In this document: piece by piece, positions 33,887-36,992 of the stretch | Numbering within the stretch: position 1 is the stretch's first letter | Layout: each line of letters begins with the position of its first letter | Assembly: GCA_021372585.1 (NCBI GenBank) | Contig: JAJFUD010000077.1 | Coordinates: 1-36,992, forward strand | Source: a bacterium | Lineage (GTDB): Bacteria > Caldisericota > Caldisericia > UBA6126 | Direction of reading: 5' to 3' | DNA length: 36,992 bases | Position numbers and translations under genes: made by a program | Notes under the pieces: model-generated | Seen by the model: only the letters and a program-made list of their open reading frames with translations | Databases searched by the model: none | What the model was told of the DNA's origin: nothing

Positions 33887-34273
33887 ATGCCTACTATTAA
33901 TCAATTGGTGAGAAAGCCAAGGAAATTGGCAAAACGAAAATCGAAAACTCGTGCCCTGGATGGTAATCCACAAAAAAGAGGTGTTTGTACTATTGTTCGA
34001 ACGATGACACCTAAGAAACCGAATTCTGCCTTGAGAAAGATTGCAAAGGTTCGGTTAGTGAATGGATTTGAAGTAATGGCTTACATTCCTGGGATCGGTC
34101 ATAATTTACAGGAACATTCTGTTGTGCTCATCCGGGGCGGTCGTGTAAAAGATTTACCGGGTGTGCGTTACCATATAATTCGTGGAATCTTAGATGCCGA
34201 AGGAACTCAGAATAGACGTCAGGGTAGATCCAAATATGGTGCAAAGAGACCTAAAGAAGGAGCAAAAAAATAA
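33887..34273 (+). CDS. rpsL: 30S ribosomal protein S12
   Basis: A 128-residue S12 of the decoding centre. The N-terminus [40 protein letters not shown] (with the Lys whose mutation gives streptomycin resistance) and [17 protein letters not shown] (second such Lys, and the Asp that is often methylthiolated) are all conserved. GNPQKRGVC replaces the more usual GCPQKRGVC. A purine-rich GAGGTGAGG sits just before the ATG. rpsG follows after 3 nt. Confidence 0.97.
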   Translation: MPTINQLVRKPRKLAKRKSKTRALDGNPQKRGVCTIVRTMTPKKPNSALRKIAKVRLVNGFEVMAYIPGIGHNLQEHSVVLIRGGRVKDLPGVRYHIIRGILDAEGTQNRRQGRSKYGAKRPKEGAKK

Positions 34274-34276
34274 ACC

Positions 34277-34747
34277 ATGCCCAGAAAAAAATTAGTTAAC
34301 AAACGTATGCCGCAACCAGATCCAATTTATGGCAGTACCTTGATCACTCAATATATTGGAAAGTTGCTTAAAGAAGGGAAAAAAGACCGGGCGATGAATA
34401 TCCTCTATACATCCCTTGAAATGGCTTCCAACAAACTAAAGATCAAGCCGATGGAAGTAATAGAGACAGCTACAGATAGGTGCAGACCGCTTATTGAAGT
34501 ACGTCCGCGTCGTATTGGCGGTGCAACCTACCAGATTCCTACCGAAGTACCTGCCAACAAAGGCATCTCCATTGCGATTAAATGGATTATTACTGCCGCT
34601 AGAAAAGCGAAAGGCAAGCCTATGGTTGAAAAATTGACTACCCAGTTAGTGGATGCAGTCAATAAAACCGGTGATGCCTATAAAAAACGTGAAGAAACTC
34701 ATAGAATGGCGGAAGCAAATAAAGCTTTCTCCCATCTGAAATGGTAG
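34277..34747 (+). CDS. rpsG: 30S ribosomal protein S7
   Basis: A 156-residue S7, which nucleates assembly of the 30S head and often represses its own operon. Motifs: MPRKKLVNKRMPQPDPIYGS, the rRNA-binding segment EVRPRRIGGATYQIPTEV, and a C-terminal KREETHRMAEANKAFSHLKW. Length is the usual 156. It starts 3 nt after rpsL; a GGAG in the end of rpsL lies somewhat far upstream (about 15 nt), so translation may depend on coupling. Confidence 0.97.
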   Translation: MPRKKLVNKRMPQPDPIYGSTLITQYIGKLLKEGKKDRAMNILYTSLEMASNKLKIKPMEVIETATDRCRPLIEVRPRRIGGATYQIPTEVPANKGISIAIKWIITAARKAKGKPMVEKLTTQLVDAVNKTGDAYKKREETHRMAEANKAFSHLKW

Positions 34748-34761
34748 GCTAGAAGCTGTAA

Positions 34762-36885
34762 ATGAGTGTAGTTAATCCTCTTTTACCTATTAGACCGGAA
34801 GTGGAATCCCAGATTCGCAAGATCAGGAATATCGGGATTATTGCTCATATTGATGCTGGAAAAACCACAACAACAGAGAGAATTCTGTTTTATACAGGCA
34901 CGATTCATCGTATGGGAAATGTAGATGATGGTAATACCACCACTGATTGGATGGTTCAAGAGAAAGAGCGAGGAATTACCATCACTTCGGCTGTTATTTC
35001 ATGCAAATGGAAAGACAAGAATATCAATATTATCGACACTCCGGGTCATGTGGATTTTACTGTTGAGGTAGAAAGATCTTTAAGAGTTCTTGATGGTGCA
35101 GTGGTTATCTTTTGTTCAGTTGGCGGCGTACAGCCTCAGTCAGAAACAGTGTGGCGTCAAGCTGATAAATATAAAGTTCCCCGTTTAGTTTATATTAACA
35201 AACTGGACCGTATGGGAGCTGATTTTGACAGAGTAATTCATGATATTAAAGATAAATTGGGCGCCAAACCCATTATTATGCAAATACCGATTGGGAAAGA
35301 AAGTGCTTTCGAAGGCATGATAGATCTTATAACCATGAAGGCTTTTATTTATACAGATTCCGAGTCCGGGGAATTTACTGTCTCTGATATTCCCAAAGAT
35401 CTCGAAGAACGTGCAATTTTCTATCGAAACGAGATGATTGAACAAGCTTCTGAGGTAGATGATTCTCTTCTGGTAAAATACTTGGAAGGAAAAGAGATAA
35501 CCAACGAAGAACTGATGGATGTTGTCCGTAAGGGATGTCATGAGTGTCTTTTCTTTCCAGTGTATTGTGGTTCTTCCTTTAAAAATAAAGGTATTCAACC
35601 TCTATTGGATGGTGTTTGCGAGTTTCTTCCCTCTCCTTTGGATATTCCGCCGGTAAATTGCATCAATCTTAATACCGATGAGAAAGAAGTCCGGCATGCA
35701 AATCCGGATGAACCTCTTGGCGCCTTGGTTTTTAAAATTGCTACCGATCCTTATATCGGTGCTCTGGCTTTCACGCGAGTCTATTCCGGTGTGATTAAAT
35801 CCGGAACTTATGTAATGAATGCTTCTACCAACACTCAGGAACGAGTCGCGAGAATTATCCGTTTGCACTCCAACCAGCGGGAAGATATTGACGAGATCAT
35901 GGCAGGCGATATTGCTGGTTTAGTTGGCCTGAAAAAAAGTTTTACCGGCGATACACTTTGTAACAAAGAAAACCCTATTGTGTTTGAGAATATATCATTT
36001 CCTGAGCCAGTCGTATCTTCCGTAGTAGAACCAAAAACCAAACAGGACCAGGATAAATTGATCAATGCGCTTTCCAAGTTTCTGATGGAGGATCCCACTT
36101 TCCGATACCGTTATGATCAAGAAACAGACCAAGTGGTTATCTCCGGAATGGGTGAATTGCATCTTGAAATTATTGTTGACAGATTGCTTAGAGAATTTAA
36201 TATCCAGGTGAATGTCGGTAAACCAGATGTTGCCTATAAAGAAACCATTCTGCAGGCAGCCACCGGGGAAGGAAAACATATAAAACAATCCGGTGGGCAT
36301 GGACAATACGGTCATGTTGTTTTAGATATATACCCTCTTGAAAACGGACAACGATTTGTGTTTGAGAATAAAATCAGACAAGGCGTGATTCCAAAAGAAT
36401 ATATTCCCGCAATTGAAACGGGCGTGAAATATGCATTAGAGAGCGGGTGCGTTGCCGGGTATGAAGTAATCAATGTCGGGGTCGCTGTTACAGATGGTTC
36501 TTTCCATGCAGTCGATTCCTCCGAAATTGCTTTCCGACTCGCAGCCGCAAAAGCTTTTCAGCATGCTATGGAAAAAGCCTCTCCTATTTTGCTGGAACCG
36601 ATTATGAAAATCACTGTTATCGTGCCTGAAAGCTATTTAGGAGATTCTATCTCTCTGATCAGTTCCAAAAGAGGAAAAGTACTGAAGATGGAAGCTATCG
36701 GCATTACTCAAATCGTCAGCGCTCATGTTCCATTAAAATATATGTTCGGATTTGCTACTGATTTACGTTCTATAACTCAAGGAAGAGGCAGCTATTCTAT
36801 GGAGTTTAATTCCTATGAACGAATTCCGGATGCCTATCTAAGTGAAATCAAAGGAGGAAGAGATAATGGCGAAACAAAAATTTGA
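34762..36885 (+). CDS. fusA: Elongation factor G
   Basis: A 707-residue canonical EF-G, the ribosomal translocase. GTPase motifs: [35 protein letters not shown] (switch I), [20 protein letters not shown] with the catalytic His, and [12 protein letters not shown]. Domain IV has [20 protein letters not shown] and [13 protein letters not shown]. The N-terminus has about 20 residues before the first G-domain strand. No strong ribosome binding site precedes the ATG at 34762. The last 20 nt overlap the start of tuf, whose AAGGAGGAAG ribosome binding site is inside fusA. Confidence 0.97.
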   Translation: MSVVNPLLPIRPEVESQIRKIRNIGIIAHIDAGKTTTTERILFYTGTIHRMGNVDDGNTTTDWMVQEKERGITITSAVISCKWKDKNINIIDTPGHVDFTVEVERSLRVLDGAVVIFCSVGGVQPQSETVWRQADKYKVPRLVYINKLDRMGADFDRVIHDIKDKLGAKPIIMQIPIGKESAFEGMIDLITMKAFIYTDSESGEFTVSDIPKDLEERAIFYRNEMIEQASEVDDSLLVKYLEGKEITNEELMDVVRKGCHECLFFPVYCGSSFKNKGIQPLLDGVCEFLPSPLDIPPVNCINLNTDEKEVRHANPDEPLGALVFKIATDPYIGALAFTRVYSGVIKSGTYVMNASTNTQERVARIIRLHSNQREDIDEIMAGDIAGLVGLKKSFTGDTLCNKENPIVFENISFPEPVVSSVVEPKTKQDQDKLINALSKFLMEDPTFRYRYDQETDQVVISGMGELHLEIIVDRLLREFNIQVNVGKPDVAYKETILQAATGEGKHIKQSGGHGQYGHVVLDIYPLENGQRFVFENKIRQGVIPKEYIPAIETGVKYALESGCVAGYEVINVGVAVTDGSFHAVDSSEIAFRLAAAKAFQHAMEKASPILLEPIMKITVIVPESYLGDSISLISSKRGKVLKMEAIGITQIVSAHVPLKYMFGFATDLRSITQGRGSYSMEFNSYERIPDAYLSEIKGGRDNGETKI

Positions 36886-36992
36886 ACGAACGAAACCGCA
36901 CGTTAATGTGGGGACCATTGGTCACATTGACCATGGCAAGACTACCCTGACAGCCGCAATTACCAAAACGCTGGCTACCCTGGGGAAGACCG
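36866..36992 (+). CDS. tuf: Elongation factor Tu, 5' end (partial)
   Basis: Start of a second tuf: [20 protein letters not shown] then [20 protein letters not shown], the canonical EF-Tu N-terminus with P-loop GHIDHGKT. The ATG at 36866 is preceded by AAGGAGGAAG and lies 20 nt inside the end of fusA, in another frame. The gene runs off the window. Codon choice shifts towards C/G-ending codons compared with fusA, as in the tuf fragment at 1-131. Confidence 0.96.
   Translation, partial: MAKQKFERTKPHVNVGTIGHIDHGKTTLTAAITKTLATLGKT

Noticed and set aside
35185-35598. 137-residue open frame on the minus strand inside fusA
   Set aside because: It is antisense to conserved EF-G coding sequence, with no ribosome binding site or family signature.
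1-36992. CRISPR array, insertion sequence, prophage or rRNA
   Set aside because: No regular short repeats with spacers, transposase or phage-like frames, or rRNA segments were seen; intergenic spaces are all short.

Overview
The window is AT-rich bacterial chromosome built around the translation/transcription core cluster. It opens in the 3' end of one tuf (EF-Tu) gene and closes in the 5' end of a second. Genes are tightly packed, with start/stop overlaps, TTG and GTG starts, strong GGAGG-type ribosome binding sites and no mobile elements. The gene set (alanine racemase, membrane-anchored parvulin foldases, a cohesin-like/dockerin protein, a copper-amine-oxidase-N-like surface protein, an EF-G paralogue, Cys-containing L33) suggests an anaerobic, possibly thermophilic or deep-branching lineage such as Caldisericota, Coprothermobacterota, Atribacterota or a Firmicutes relative. 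The sequence alone does not settle the phylum.

Region 1 (1-3434, + strand): tuf end, rpmG, tRNA-Trp, secE, nusG, rplK, rplA, an L10-type attenuator leader, rplJ, rplL and a hairpin. The tRNA-Trp starts inside the rpmG stop codon, and secE follows it by 9 nt.

Region 2 (3438-23650) is an accessory block separating rplJL from rpoBC, which are normally adjacent. It has a + strand metallophosphoesterase; an eight-gene minus-strand operon read from about 11960 down to 4174 (two parvulin-family membrane proteins, two small paralogous membrane proteins, a membrane protein with a carboxypeptidase-regulatory-like domain, an MTA/SAH deaminase, a methylthioinosine-type phosphorylase and dprA); a minus-strand alr; a + strand operon (polysaccharide deacetylase, sucC, sucD, a YchF relative without GTPase motifs, hutI); and two secreted surface-type proteins.

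Region 3 (23651-36992, + strand): rpoB, an EF-G-like GTPase gene inserted between rpoB and rpoC, rpoC, a consensus promoter, rpsL, rpsG, fusA and the start of tuf. RpoB carries an insertion of roughly 250 residues made of repeated modules that resemble segments of RpoC.

Most notable: the rpoB/EF-G2/rpoC gene order, the RpoB insertion, the pseudo-GTPase YchF homologue next to sucCD and hutI, the deaminase plus 6-oxopurine-type phosphorylase pair for methylthioadenosine salvage, the two-state L10 leader, and the tRNA that overlaps a stop codon. No CRISPR array, insertion sequence, prophage or rRNA was seen, and no stretch over 300 bases lacks a gene.
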